NCBI GenBank assembly: GCA_004297225.1 | Contig: SCUI01000010.1 | Span: forward strand, 186,001 to 250,000 | Source: Lysobacteraceae bacterium | Lineage (GTDB): Bacteria > Pseudomonadota > Gammaproteobacteria > Xanthomonadales > Xanthomonadaceae | Direction: 5' to 3' | Length of the DNA: 64,000 nucleotides | Shown here: one piece after another, positions 26,285-34,854 of the stretch | How positions within the stretch are numbered: the stretch's first letter is position 1 | Layout of the letters: each line of letters begins with the position of its first letter | The notes under the pieces: model-generated | Told to the model about the DNA's origin: nothing | Seen by the model: only the letters and a program-made list of their open reading frames with translations | Databases searched by the model: none | Program-made: the position numbers and the translations under genes

Positions 26285-26611
26285 GTGTCCTCCGATCCCG
26301 GCTTCCTCGAATATGTCCTCGACCAGCTCGCAATGGGCCCCGAGCTCGAGCACAAGCGCCTGTTCGGCGAGTACGGCCTGTGGCTGGACGGCAGGATCGT
26401 GGCGCTGGTCTGCGACGACCAGTTGCTGGTGAAGCCGACCGACGCCGGGCGGGAGCTGCTGGGCGGGGCGCCGCCGGAGGTGCCGCCCTATCCGGAGGCC
26501 AGGGGCTGGCTGCTGGTGGAGGACCTGGACGACGGGGAGGCGCTGCGGCGGCTGTTGCGGGGGACGGCGGCGGCGTTGCCGGTGGCGAAGGGGCGGAAGA
26601 CTCGCAGGTAA
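26285..26611 (+). CDS. TfoX N-terminal-domain protein
   Basis: A 108-residue single-domain protein of the TfoX-N family: LEYVLDQLAMGPELEHKRLF, GEYGLWLDGRIVALVCDDQL and KPTDAGRELLG match in order. TfoX/Sxy regulates competence in some gammaproteobacteria, but stand-alone N domains are widespread and uncharacterised. A GTG start at 26285 is used, as no in-frame ATG lies near. It begins 26 bp after the oxidoreductase gene. Confidence 0.85.
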   Translation: MSSDPGFLEYVLDQLAMGPELEHKRLFGEYGLWLDGRIVALVCDDQLLVKPTDAGRELLGGAPPEVPPYPEARGWLLVEDLDDGEALRRLLRGTAAALPVAKGRKTRR

Positions 26612-26615
26612 AAGC

Positions 26616-26641
26616 GTCGCGGCTTGCGCCGCTCCCACAAG
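26616..26641 (-). repeat. REP-like palindromic element, copy 1
   Basis: GTCGCGGCTTGCGCCGCTCC followed by CACAAG. The exact reverse complement occurs at 50138-50163. The inner part (GCGGCTTGCGCCGC) is a hairpin. Such REP elements are common between genes in Xanthomonadaceae. A second, partial GCTCCCACAAG follows at 26650. Confidence 0.8.
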
Positions 26642-26720
26642 GGGGAATCGCTCCCACAAGGCGGGGTTCGCGGTAATCTCGGGGGGCGGACGCACCTGCT
26701 TGCGCCGCTGGGAGACTTGG

Positions 26721-26924
26721 ATGGCTGGGTTCCTGCTCTGGTGCCTGTTGTTCGTGCTGTGCTGGCCTGTGGCGCTGCTGGCGCTGGTGCTGTGGCCGTT
26801 CGTCTGGCTGCTGTCGCTGCCGTTCCGCCTGGTCGGGATCACCTTCTCCGCCGTGTTCGCCTTCCTGCGCGCGCTGCTGTTCCTGCCCGCGCGGATCCTG
26901 GGCGCGCGGCCGGCGGCCGCATGA
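26721..26924 (+). CDS. Small hydrophobic membrane protein
   Basis: A 67-residue protein made almost wholly of two hydrophobic helices (MAGFLLWCLLFVLCWPVALL, then LALVLWPFVWLLSLPFRL) and a third amphipathic stretch. I recognise no family. The ATG is preceded by GGGAGA and the gene overlaps the next by ATGA, so the two membrane proteins are translated together. Confidence 0.7.
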   Translation: MAGFLLWCLLFVLCWPVALLALVLWPFVWLLSLPFRLVGITFSAVFAFLRALLFLPARILGARPAAA

Positions 26925-27388
26925 ACGCGCCGATGGCCAGGGCGCCATGGTGGTATTGGGCAGTGGCGGTGCTGGCGCTGTTGTGGATGCTGCTCGGCGT
27001 GTTCGCGTGGATCATGGATTTGCAGATGACGCCCGAACAGCTCGCCACGCTGGACGCGGGACAGCAGCAGCTGTACGCCGCGCGGCCGCAATGGGTGTTC
27101 GTGGTCTACGCGATCGCGGTGTTCAGCGGGCTGGCCGGCGCGATCGGCCTGCTGTTGCGCAAGCGCTGGGCGACGACGTACTTCCTCGTGTCGCTGGTCG
27201 CGGTGGTCATCCAGTTCGGCTACACGCTGTTCGTGATGGACGCCATCGGCGTGCTCGGCGCCGGGATGGCGCTGCCCTTCCCGCTGGTGATCGTCGCCTT
27301 TGCCGTGTTCCTGCTCTGGTTCGCGCGCTATGCGCGGCGCCACGGCTGGATCCCCGGCGGCGGCGCCGCCAACGCGACGCTCGCCTGA
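26921..27388 (+). CDS. Hypothetical integral membrane protein
   Basis: A 155-residue protein with four membrane helices, the first being YWAVAVLALLWMLLGVFAWI, and a soluble loop LQMTPEQLATLDAGQQQLYA. This layout (helix, 'MT-x-EQ' loop, three helices) is found in a widespread uncharacterised family of small bacterial membrane proteins often annotated as sugar-transport-associated. The role is unknown. It overlaps the preceding gene by 4 bp and converges on the next gene. Confidence 0.75.
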   Translation: MNAPMARAPWWYWAVAVLALLWMLLGVFAWIMDLQMTPEQLATLDAGQQQLYAARPQWVFVVYAIAVFSGLAGAIGLLLRKRWATTYFLVSLVAVVIQFGYTLFVMDAIGVLGAGMALPFPLVIVAFAVFLLWFARYARRHGWIPGGGAANATLA

Positions 27389-27398
27389 TCCGCCGGGC

Positions 27399-28667
27399 CT
27401 AGCCTTCCGGCTGCGCGACGATCGCGCCGCGCAGGTGCGGCGCACGATCGACGATGTCGGTCCACACCAGGTAGGCGTTGCCGTGGTGCAGCGCCAGCTG
27501 CGGGAAGCCCGTGGCCTTGCCGCGGCCCTGCAGTTTCGCCACCTGCAGCCGCTGTAGTTCCTTTGCCAGGTCCGCGCTGCGGCGCGACAGCCACAGCGAC
27601 TGCCCGGTCTTGTCCTCGCGCACCCACAGTGCCCAGGCCTGGTCGTCGTCGAGCGCGACGGCGACGCGGCCCTGCACGGCGCCGCCTTCGTCCAGCATCA
27701 CCGGCGCGCCCCAGCTGTCACCGGCGTCGCCGCTGCGCGACAGCAGCACCCGCGGCTTGTCGTCGGCGGCGGTGTACCAGGCCGCAACGACATCGTTGCC
27801 GTCGGCGGCCACCGACGGTCCGTTCACCGGGCACGCGGTCATGTGCCAGTTGTCGGCGTGCACCGGCTTCGGGGCTGTCCAGGCGCCATCGACCAGGCGC
27901 ACTGCAACGATGTCGCGGATCTCGTCCTCGGTACGGTCGCGATAGACCAGCAACGGGCCTTTCGCGGTGATCGCCAGGTCGGTCTGGCAGCAATCGCAGG
28001 TCATGGGGTCGACCACGGCCTCGCCGCTGCGGGCGAAGTTGCGGTCGAACACGGCAGCGCGCAGTTCGGTGCGGCCATGGGCCATCTCGTGATCCGCCGG
28101 CGCGACATTGTTGCGGCCATCCAGCCAGGCAATGCCCACCGATTCCGGTCCCATCGGCCACAACGCGGCGAAGCCGTGCTCGGCCACCACGTCGTCGTCG
28201 TTCACCTTCACCGGCGCGGCCCAGTTGAAGCCGCCATCCACAGAGCGGCTCAGCGCGATGTCGGCGGCATAGCCGTCGCCGCCCGCCTTCTGCAGCCAGT
28301 GCACCCACAGCGCGCCATCCGCCGCGGCGGTGATGTGCGGCACATCGGCCCAGTTCGCCATCAGCGCGTCGCCGACCACGACCGTGCGCGCCTCGCTGCT
28401 CCAGCGGCCGTTCTCCCCGAGCGCGGCGAAGCGCAGCGCGTTGCGGCGACCCGCCACGCTGTTGATCCAGGTGAGCAGCAGGCGGCCGTCGTCGGTGGCG
28501 ACCAGGTTCGGCTGCGCCGAGCCGGGGCTGGAAGGCAGCACCCACTCGGTGACGACGTATTGCGGCGGGCCGCTGTCGCCGCTGGCGGAAACGTTGGATG
28601 AATCGCCGCCGCAGGCGGCAATGGCGAGGCAGGACGCGAGCAGGGCCGGGATGCGCATGCCCGCCAT
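27399..28667 (-). CDS. Sialidase-like beta-propeller lipoprotein
   Basis: A 422-residue predicted lipoprotein: LLASCLAIAACGG gives a lipobox with Cys near residue 19. The mature part contains repeated 'DGRLLLTWINS', 'DGALWVHWLQK' and SRSVDGGFNWAAPVKVN blocks; the last contains an S-x-D-x-G-x-x-W Asp-box, typical of exo-alpha-sialidase-type propellers. A MTCDCCQTDL segment adds three cysteines. Real sialidase activity is unlikely without the arginine triad being shown. It starts 1 bp after the mnmG stop, so it is probably co-transcribed with mnmG. Confidence 0.78.
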   Translation of the reverse strand: MAGMRIPALLASCLAIAACGGDSSNVSASGDSGPPQYVVTEWVLPSSPGSAQPNLVATDDGRLLLTWINSVAGRRNALRFAALGENGRWSSEARTVVVGDALMANWADVPHITAAADGALWVHWLQKAGGDGYAADIALSRSVDGGFNWAAPVKVNDDDVVAEHGFAALWPMGPESVGIAWLDGRNNVAPADHEMAHGRTELRAAVFDRNFARSGEAVVDPMTCDCCQTDLAITAKGPLLVYRDRTEDEIRDIVAVRLVDGAWTAPKPVHADNWHMTACPVNGPSVAADGNDVVAAWYTAADDKPRVLLSRSGDAGDSWGAPVMLDEGGAVQGRVAVALDDDQAWALWVREDKTGQSLWLSRRSADLAKELQRLQVAKLQGRGKATGFPQLALHHGNAYLVWTDIVDRAPHLRGAIVAQPEG

Positions 28668-28668
28668 G

Positions 28669-30567
28669 TTACGCCGCGCGGTTGCGGGCCAGGTGCACCA
28701 GCAGCAGCGAGATCGCCGCCGGGGTCATGCCGGGGATGCGCTGTGCCTGGCCGACCGTTTCCGGGCGCACGCGCTCGAGCTTCTGCCGCGCCTCGACCGA
28801 CAGGCCGCGCACCTGCGCGTAGTCGAAGGCGACGGGGATCGCGGAGGTCTCGTGGCGCTGCTGGCGGGCGATGTCCTCCCGCTGCCGATCCAGGTAGCCG
28901 GCGTATTTCGCGCCGATCTCGACCTGTTCGGCGACCGCGTCGTCGGCGACCGGCGGCTGCAGCGAGGGCAGCGACAGCAGGCTGGCGTAGTCGACTTCCG
29001 GGCGCCGCAACAGGTCGAGCACGTTGGTCTCGCGCGACAGCGGCAGGCCCAGCGACTGCACGACCTCGGCGCCGAGCGTGTTGTTCGGGGCGGCCCACAG
29101 CGCGCCCAGCCGCGCGTTCTCGCGCTCGATCGCGTCGCGCTTGCGCTCGAACGCGGCGAAGCGCGCGTCGTCCACCAAACCCAGGTCGCGGCCGATGCCG
29201 GTCAGGCGCAGGTCGGCGTTGTCCTCGCGCAGCTGCAGGCGATACTCGGCGCGCGAGGTGAACATCCGGTAGGGCTCGGTGGTGCCCTGGGTGACCAGGT
29301 CGTCGATCAGCACGCCGATGTAGGCCTGGTCGCGGCGCGGCGACCAGGCGTCGAGTCCGCGCACGAAACGCGCGGCGTTGAGCCCGGCGATCAAGCCTTG
29401 CGCAGCCGCTTCCTCGTAGCCGGTGGTGCCGTTGACCTGGCCTGCGAAGAACAACCCGGACACCGTCTTGGTTTCCAGCGAAGCCTTCAGCCCGCGCGGG
29501 TCGAAGTAGTCGTACTCGATCGCGTAGCCGGGGCGGGTGATGTGCGCGCGCTCGAAGCCGCGGATCGAATGCACAAGTGCCAGCTGCACGTCGAACGGCA
29601 GCGAGGTGGAGATGCCGTTGGGATAGATCTCGGCGACGTCCAGGCCCTCGGGCTCCACGAACACCTGGTGCGAAGCCTTCTCGGCGAAGCGCACCACCTT
29701 GTCCTCGATCGACGGGCAGTAGCGCGGGCCGATGCCTTCGATCTGGCCGCTGTACAGCGGCGAGCGGTGCAGCGCCCCGCGGATGATCTCGTGGGTGCGT
29801 TCGCTGGTGTGGGTGATCCAGCACGGCACCTGGCGCGGATGGTCCTCGCGCGAGCCCATGAAGGAAAACACCGGGCGCGGATCGTCGCCGGGCTGGATGT
29901 CCATCACCGAGTAGTCCAGCGTGCGGCCGTCGATGCGCGGCGGCGTGCCGGTCTTCAGGCGATCGACCACGAACGGGCGCTCGCGCAGCCTGGCCGCAAG
30001 CGTGGCCGCCGGGGCATCGCCCATGCGTCCGGCCGCGTACTGCGTTTCGCCGACGTGGATCTTGCCGGCGAGGAAGGTCCCGGCGGTCAGCACCACCGCG
30101 GGCGCCTCGAAGCGCAGGCCGGTGTTGGTGATCGCGCCGATGACGCGATCGCCTTCGATCAGCAGGTCGTCGACCGCCGCCTGGAACACGACCAGGTTCG
30201 GCTGCGTTTCCACCGCACGGCGGATGAAGGCGCGATACAGCGCGCGATCGGCCTGGCAGCGCGTGGCGCGCACCGCCGGGCCCTTGGAGGCGTTGAGCCG
30301 GCGCCACTGGATGCCGGCGGCGTCGGCCGCGCGCGCCATGACCCCGCCCAGAGCGTCGATCTCGCGCACCAGGTGGCCCTTGCCGATGCCGCCAATCGCC
30401 GGGTTGCAGCTCATCGCGCCGACGGTTTCGATGTTGTGGGTCAGCAGCAGCGTGCGCGCGCCGGCGCGCGCGGCGGCCAGCGCGGCCTCGGTGCCGGCGT
30501 GGCCGCCGCCCACGACGATCACGTCATGCCGGTGGAAGTCATGCCGATTGGAGTCGTTGATGCCCAT
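28669..30567 (-). CDS. mnmG: tRNA uridine-5-carboxymethylaminomethyl modification enzyme MnmG
   Basis: MnmG, with MnmE, installs carboxymethylaminomethyl groups at the wobble uridine of several tRNAs, using FAD and methylene-tetrahydrofolate. The 632-residue protein has the FAD motif [20 protein letters not shown], the [20 protein letters not shown] block, [18 protein letters not shown] and the [20 protein letters not shown] segment, all typical of the family. The N-terminus carries a short Asn/His-rich extension ([10 protein letters not shown]), encoded by a partial tandem duplication around 30528-30547. Confidence 0.97.
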   Translation of the reverse strand: MGINDSNRHDFHRHDVIVVGGGHAGTEAALAAARAGARTLLLTHNIETVGAMSCNPAIGGIGKGHLVREIDALGGVMARAADAAGIQWRRLNASKGPAVRATRCQADRALYRAFIRRAVETQPNLVVFQAAVDDLLIEGDRVIGAITNTGLRFEAPAVVLTAGTFLAGKIHVGETQYAAGRMGDAPAATLAARLRERPFVVDRLKTGTPPRIDGRTLDYSVMDIQPGDDPRPVFSFMGSREDHPRQVPCWITHTSERTHEIIRGALHRSPLYSGQIEGIGPRYCPSIEDKVVRFAEKASHQVFVEPEGLDVAEIYPNGISTSLPFDVQLALVHSIRGFERAHITRPGYAIEYDYFDPRGLKASLETKTVSGLFFAGQVNGTTGYEEAAAQGLIAGLNAARFVRGLDAWSPRRDQAYIGVLIDDLVTQGTTEPYRMFTSRAEYRLQLREDNADLRLTGIGRDLGLVDDARFAAFERKRDAIERENARLGALWAAPNNTLGAEVVQSLGLPLSRETNVLDLLRRPEVDYASLLSLPSLQPPVADDAVAEQVEIGAKYAGYLDRQREDIARQQRHETSAIPVAFDYAQVRGLSVEARQKLERVRPETVGQAQRIPGMTPAAISLLLVHLARNRAA

Positions 30568-31010
30568 GGGTGACGCTGTGGGTCAGTCCTGGCCCCTGCA
30601 GGGGCGGATCGTGGCCGGGAAGGCCGGCATTATCGCGCGCAGGCGCTTTCGCGGGGTTGGCACGGTGCTTGCGTCTATCCCATTGCACCCGGCGCGGCGG
30701 CCGCGTCAGGGGCGCGTTGACCGGAATGGAACAGGGACGGTCGAGCGCGCGCCGGGGAAGCCACGGGGGCGGATGTCGGGGGGCATCCGCCCCCAACTCT
30801 ATTCCGGGCCGTGATGCCGCAAGAAGGTGCCGACGCCCGACGGGGGAACGGAACAGGGGGGATCCGGAGATCCCCGCCGGACGTCGACATGGATGCGTGG
30901 CCCGCGCTGGATGCGGCAGGAAACCGGGACGCCACGGACCCGGCTAGCTTGGGCATCGGCGCAGGCGGACGCAAGATGGCGACCGCCCGTTAACTGCGAC
31001 GCAGTTCTCG
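30568..31010. other. 443-bp gene-free stretch between mnmG and a lipoprotein gene
   Basis: No credible gene: the open frames on both strands lack a Shine-Dalgarno and their products are low complexity. It must hold the mnmG promoter at its left end. It contains a strong hairpin (30765-30794), and two partly similar GGAA[TC]GGAACAGG stretches (near 30723 and 30845). I see nothing else of note. Confidence 0.55.
30765..30794. terminator. Strong GC-rich stem-loop
   Basis: GGGGGCGGATG and CATCCGCCCCC form a perfect 11-bp stem around an 8-nt G-rich loop. There is no T-run on either side, so it could be a factor-assisted terminator or a mobile palindrome. It lies midway between the mnmG start and the end of the lipoprotein gene on the same strand, where transcription from either should stop. 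Confidence 0.5.
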
Positions 31011-31565
31011 TTATTGCTGGGTGCGGCGCAGCATCCCGGACATCCGCGAGCCGGAATCGCCGTCGTCGCTGCCGCCTACGGACCTGGGCAGGCTCACCGG
31101 CCCGGCTGGCTGGCTCGGGGCAATGCCGCTCGGGGCGACGCTGCGCGGGGCGATGCTGCGCGGGCGCGGCATCGGCGTGCTGGAGCGCTCGCGGAAGTCG
31201 CCACGGTTGCCGATCGAATCCAGGTCGCGCCACGGCGGCGTCGGCCGGGACGGCTGCGAGCCGCCGTCGTTGCCATCGTCGTTGTCGTGGCCGCCATGGT
31301 GGCCGCCGTGCCGATGGCGATACCACGGGTAGTAGTAGCCGCCGCCGTAGTAGTACGGGTAACCGTACGACCCGTAACCATAACCGCCGTACGGGTAGCC
31401 ATAGCCGTAGTAGCCCGGGTAGCCATAAGTGCCGTAGACCCGGTATTCGACGCTGGGCGAGCCGTAGTAATAATCGCCGCTGCCGCCGCGATACTGGTAA
31501 CCGGTGGCGCAGCCCGCCAGCAGGGCGAGGGCGGCCAGCGCGGGAAGGATGAGCTTGCGGTTCAT
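31011..31565 (-). CDS. Tyr/Gly-rich lipoprotein, hypothetical
   Basis: A 184-residue protein with a lipoprotein signal (ALAALALLAGC). Residues 23-85 form a low-complexity segment with more than 25 tyrosines in repeated GYGY, PYYYGG and YPGYYG units, followed by a His/Gly/Asp-rich stretch (RHRHGGHHGGHDNDDGND) and a Pro/Ser/Arg-rich tail. It resembles small outer-membrane or extracellular Tyr-rich proteins; function is unknown. The His/Asp stretch may bind metal. The ATG at 31565 has the only signal peptide. Confidence 0.72.
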   Translation of the reverse strand: MNRKLILPALAALALLAGCATGYQYRGGSGDYYYGSPSVEYRVYGTYGYPGYYGYGYPYGGYGYGSYGYPYYYGGGYYYPWYRHRHGGHHGGHDNDDGNDGGSQPSRPTPPWRDLDSIGNRGDFRERSSTPMPRPRSIAPRSVAPSGIAPSQPAGPVSLPRSVGGSDDGDSGSRMSGMLRRTQQ

Positions 31566-31705
31566 GAGGCGGTACCCCGTTCGACTCTAGCCAGCATCGG
31601 CGCCGGGCGTTGAATTCCGGCTTAACTTCGCCGTCACGCCGAGTGGGCCGGCTGAACGGTTCAGCCGAGGCGCGGATCGGCCGGGCCACGTAATACGATG
31701 ATGGC

Positions 31706-32674
31706 ATGGATGGAACCCCCATGACCCTGCCCACGCATGCCGATGTGCTCCGCGCCGCCGCGCGCATCGCGCCACATGCGCACGTGACCCCGGTGTTGCG
31801 CTCGCGCTCGCTCGATGCGCTCGCCGGCTGCGAACTCCACTTCAAGGCCGAACCACTGCAGCGCGCCGGCGCATTCAAGTTCCGCGGCGCCTGCAATGCG
31901 GTCTGGTCGCTGGAAGAGGCGGAGGCGCGCGCGGGCGTGGTCACGCATTCATCCGGCAACCACGGCGCGGCGCTGGCGCTGGCGGCACGCACGCGCGGCA
32001 TCGCCTGCCACGTGGTGGTGCCCGAAGGCGCCGTCGCCGCCAAGCTTGCGGCAATCGAAGCCTATGGCGGGATCCTGCATCGTTGCGCCCCGACCATCCG
32101 CGCGCGCGAGGAAGCCACGGTGCGCGTGCAGCGCGACACCGGTGCGACCCTCGTCCATTCCTACGCCGACCCGCGCGTGATCGCGGGCCAGGGCACGGCG
32201 GCGCTCGAGTTGCTCAATGCGACCGGTGGACTGGACGTGCTGGTGACACCGGTGGGCGGCGGCGGGCTGGCCTCGGGTTGTTCGCTTGCGCTGTCGGGGC
32301 TGGCGCCGGCTTGCGAGCTGTTGCTGGCGGAACCCGCGGGCGCGGCCGACACCGCGCGCTCGCTGGCCGCCGGCCGGCCCGAGCTCGACTTCGTGCCCGA
32401 CACGATCTGCGACGGCCTGCGCGCCACCCTTGGCGCGCCTGGCTTCGAACTGTTGCGCGCGTACGGCGCCCGCGTGGCGGTGGTCGAGGACGACGACACC
32501 CTCGATGCCTTGCGCCTGCTATCGAGCCGGTTGAAGCTGGTGGTGGAACCATCCTCCGCGATCGCGTTCGCCGCGGTGCTGCAGCAACGCGAGCGACTGG
32601 CGGGCAAACGGGTCGGCGTGGTGCTGTCGGGCGGCAACGTCGACCTGGGGACCCTTGCGCAATGGATACGATGA
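31706..32674 (+). CDS. PLP-dependent threonine/serine dehydratase family enzyme
   Basis: A 322-residue fold-type II PLP enzyme. The cofactor lysine lies in AGAFKFRGACNAV, the phosphate-binding SSGNHG loop in VVTHSSGNHGAALALAAR, and the glycine loop in TPVGGGGLASG. The closest named groups are catabolic threonine dehydratase, serine racemase and threo-3-hydroxyaspartate dehydratase; the sequence alone does not choose between them. There is no ACT regulatory domain. Two ATG codons (31706, 31721) are possible; the longer form is given. It overlaps the next gene by ATGA. Confidence 0.85.
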   Translation: MDGTPMTLPTHADVLRAAARIAPHAHVTPVLRSRSLDALAGCELHFKAEPLQRAGAFKFRGACNAVWSLEEAEARAGVVTHSSGNHGAALALAARTRGIACHVVVPEGAVAAKLAAIEAYGGILHRCAPTIRAREEATVRVQRDTGATLVHSYADPRVIAGQGTAALELLNATGGLDVLVTPVGGGGLASGCSLALSGLAPACELLLAEPAGAADTARSLAAGRPELDFVPDTICDGLRATLGAPGFELLRAYGARVAVVEDDDTLDALRLLSSRLKLVVEPSSAIAFAAVLQQRERLAGKRVGVVLSGGNVDLGTLAQWIR

Positions 32675-33195
32675 ACCGCTATGCTCCGGCGCTGCGCCGG
32701 ATCCACTGGCTGACCGCACTGCTCCTGCTCGCGGCCTACCTGCTGATCGAGCAGCGCAACCTGTTCCCGCGCGGCAGCGAGCCGCGGGCCTTGATGGTCC
32801 AGGGCCATTTCTGGACCGGCCTGGCGATCTTCGTCTTCGCCGTGTGGCGGGTGCTGCTGCGCCGGCGACTGGGTGCCCCGCCGATCACGCCCGTGCCGCC
32901 GCAATGGCAGCAATGGTTCGCGAAGGCCATGCACCTGGCCCTGTACGCGTTCGTGCTGGTGATGCCGCTGCTCGGCCTGGCCACCGCCTGGAGCGACGAC
33001 AAGCAGTTGCTGCTGCCGTTTACCCAGCTCGCGGTGCCGGCGCTGCTGCCGGTGGACAAGGACCTTGCGCACCAGCTCGAAGACCTGCACGGGACCATCG
33101 GCGAGGCCTTCTACTGGGTGATCGGCCTGCACATCGTGGCGGCGCTGTACCACCACTTCTGGGTCCGCGACGACACCCTGCGCCGGATGCGCTGA
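32671..33195 (+). CDS. Cytochrome b561 family protein
   Basis: A 174-residue inner-membrane di-haem b561-type protein with four helices. Histidines in LRRIHWLTALLLLAAYLL, VQGHFWTGLAIFVFAVWR, KAMHLALYAFVLVMPLLG and GLHIVAALYHHFWVRDD are in the four positions expected for haem ligands. Such proteins oxidise quinol and are often linked to superoxide removal. The start is ATG at 32671, overlapping the dehydratase stop; an earlier ATG at 32662 adds three residues. Confidence 0.9.
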   Translation: MNRYAPALRRIHWLTALLLLAAYLLIEQRNLFPRGSEPRALMVQGHFWTGLAIFVFAVWRVLLRRRLGAPPITPVPPQWQQWFAKAMHLALYAFVLVMPLLGLATAWSDDKQLLLPFTQLAVPALLPVDKDLAHQLEDLHGTIGEAFYWVIGLHIVAALYHHFWVRDDTLRRMR

Positions 33196-33235
33196 GCCGG
33201 GGCTAGAATCCGCGCTTCCCCAGCGAAGCCCATCA

Positions 33236-34732
33236 ATGCAGCGAGCGCTCCGATCCCCCGGCACCTGGATTGCCGCCCTCGCGCTGGTGCTGGCGTTGTT
33301 GCTGCCCGGCCTGCGCGGGATATGGGATCCGGACGAAGGCCGCTATACCAACGTCGCGATGCACATGCTCGACACCGGCGACTGGCTGGTGCCGCATCGC
33401 AGCGAGGAAGTCGCGCACTGGACCAAACCGCCGCTCACCTACTGGGCGATCGCGTCGAGCGTCGCCACCTTCGGCCGCACGCCGTGGGCCGCGCGCCTGC
33501 CGGCGAGCCTGTCCTACCTACTGTGCGTGTGGTTGTGCTTCCGCATGGCGCGACGGCTGGCGCCTGGCAGCGAGCGGATGGCGGCGCTGGCGTTCGCCAC
33601 CATGCTGTTGCCGTTCGGCGCGGCACAGCTGATCACCACAGATTTCCTGCTTGCCGCCTGCGAGGCGTTGGCGTTGGGGGGCTTCGTGGAAGCCCGCTTC
33701 GGCAATCCAGGCCATGCGCGGCGCTGGCTGGCGCTGATGTGGGCCGGCTTCGGGCTGGCGTTCCTGACCAAGGGGCCGCCAGGCTTGCTGCCGCTGCTGG
33801 CGGTGTTCGTGTTCGATGCACTGACGCGGGCCACGGGCGTCCACGGGCAGCGCCGGCCGCGCGCGCTGCAGTGGTGGGGACCGCTGCTGTTCGTGGCGAT
33901 CGCGCTGCCCTGGTACCTCGCGGTGGTGCTGCGCAACCCCGGCCTGCTCGATTATTTCCTGGGCGCGGAGGTGGTCGACCGCATCGCCAGCGACCAGTTC
34001 AAGCGCCACGGCCAGTGGTACGGCTGGCTGACGATCTACGCGCCGACCCTGCTGCTCGGCACGCTGCCGTGGACGCCGGCGCTGTGGCGCTGGTTGCGTT
34101 CACTGCCGGCGCAGGTGTCGACCTGGCGCTCCCCCGTCGGCCGCGACGTCGACCGCACCGGGTTGCTGCTGGCGTTGTGGATCGCGCTGCCGTTGCTGGT
34201 GTTCTGCGTGTCGCGTTCGCGCCTGCCGCTGTACGTCCTGCCGTTGTTCGTGCCGCTGGCGCTGGTCGTCGCGCGGCAACGGCTCGCTGAAGGCCGCGGC
34301 CTGCCGCGCTGGCGCTGGATCCTGGCGTGGGCGGCGCTGCTGCTGGCGCTGGAAACCGCCACCGCGCTGTGGCCGACCCACAAGGACGGTGCCGCCTGGG
34401 AACAGGCGATCCGCGAGCGCACGCAGGGGCCGGTGACCCAGGTGCTGATCGTTGACGACATGGCCCGTTACAGCCTGTACCTGCAGATGGGCGTGGACGT
34501 GGAAAAACTGTCGCTGTTCCCGCTGCAGCAACCGGAATACGGCCCCGAGTTCGACGAGGACGTGGCCGACGAGCTCGGCGACGACTACGACCCGGACGCG
34601 ATCTGGTTCACCAAGCAGGACCACTACCCGGTCGTCGCCGCGCGCCTGCAAGACCTCGGCTACACCGCCATCCCGCAAGGCACGCCCTACCACGGCCGCA
34701 CCCTGTTCCGTGTGGTGCGTCGCGCGGATTGA
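33236..34732 (+). CDS. ArnT-like (GT-83 family) membrane glycosyltransferase
   Basis: A 498-residue polytopic protein of the ArnT/PMT-like family (dolichyl-phosphate-mannose-type glycosyltransferases acting on lipid-linked sugars). About eleven hydrophobic helices follow the first periplasmic loop, which carries IWDPDEGRYTNVAMHMLDTG (the DE pair of the active site) and HWTKPPLTYW. TKGPPGLLPLLAV is also conserved. In ArnT the sugar is 4-amino-arabinose and the acceptor lipid A; here neither partner genes nor specificity are visible. The C-terminal 120 residues are periplasmic. Confidence 0.87.
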   Translation: MQRALRSPGTWIAALALVLALLLPGLRGIWDPDEGRYTNVAMHMLDTGDWLVPHRSEEVAHWTKPPLTYWAIASSVATFGRTPWAARLPASLSYLLCVWLCFRMARRLAPGSERMAALAFATMLLPFGAAQLITTDFLLAACEALALGGFVEARFGNPGHARRWLALMWAGFGLAFLTKGPPGLLPLLAVFVFDALTRATGVHGQRRPRALQWWGPLLFVAIALPWYLAVVLRNPGLLDYFLGAEVVDRIASDQFKRHGQWYGWLTIYAPTLLLGTLPWTPALWRWLRSLPAQVSTWRSPVGRDVDRTGLLLALWIALPLLVFCVSRSRLPLYVLPLFVPLALVVARQRLAEGRGLPRWRWILAWAALLLALETATALWPTHKDGAAWEQAIRERTQGPVTQVLIVDDMARYSLYLQMGVDVEKLSLFPLQQPEYGPEFDEDVADELGDDYDPDAIWFTKQDHYPVVAARLQDLGYTAIPQGTPYHGRTLFRVVRRAD

Positions 34733-34735
34733 GGG

Positions 34736-34853
34736 CTTTTTTGCCACGGATCACACAGATAAAAAAGGATAGGGTTTGCGCGCGTCACCGAAGGTGCGAA
34801 GCAACCAGCTTTTCAATCCTTTTCAATCTGTGTGATCTGTGGCTGAAAAAAGC
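34736..34853. repeat. Long imperfect inverted repeat between convergent genes
   Basis: The left arm GCTTTTTTGCCACGGATCAC plus ACAGATAAAAAAGGAT (34739-34770) is mirrored by the right arm ATCCTTTTCAATCTGTGTGA plus TCTGTGGCTGAAAAAAGC (34817-34853). The stem of about 35 bp has few mismatches and A/T-runs at both ends, so it can act as a terminator for both the glycosyltransferase and bioC. 'GATCACACAGAT' elements of this kind are widespread repeats in GC-rich proteobacteria. Confidence 0.85.
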
Positions 34854-34854
34854 T

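Noticed and set aside
26285-26611. A competence regulator TfoX/Sxy
   Set aside because: Only the N-terminal domain is present; stand-alone domains of this type are not established competence regulators.
27399-28667. A true sialidase
   Set aside because: Asp-box-like and propeller repeats are visible but the arginine triad and catalytic residues could not be identified, so only the fold is called.
30570-30993. Small plus-strand genes in the mnmG upstream region
   Set aside because: Products are low complexity, no Shine-Dalgarno is present, and the frames run across a strong hairpin.
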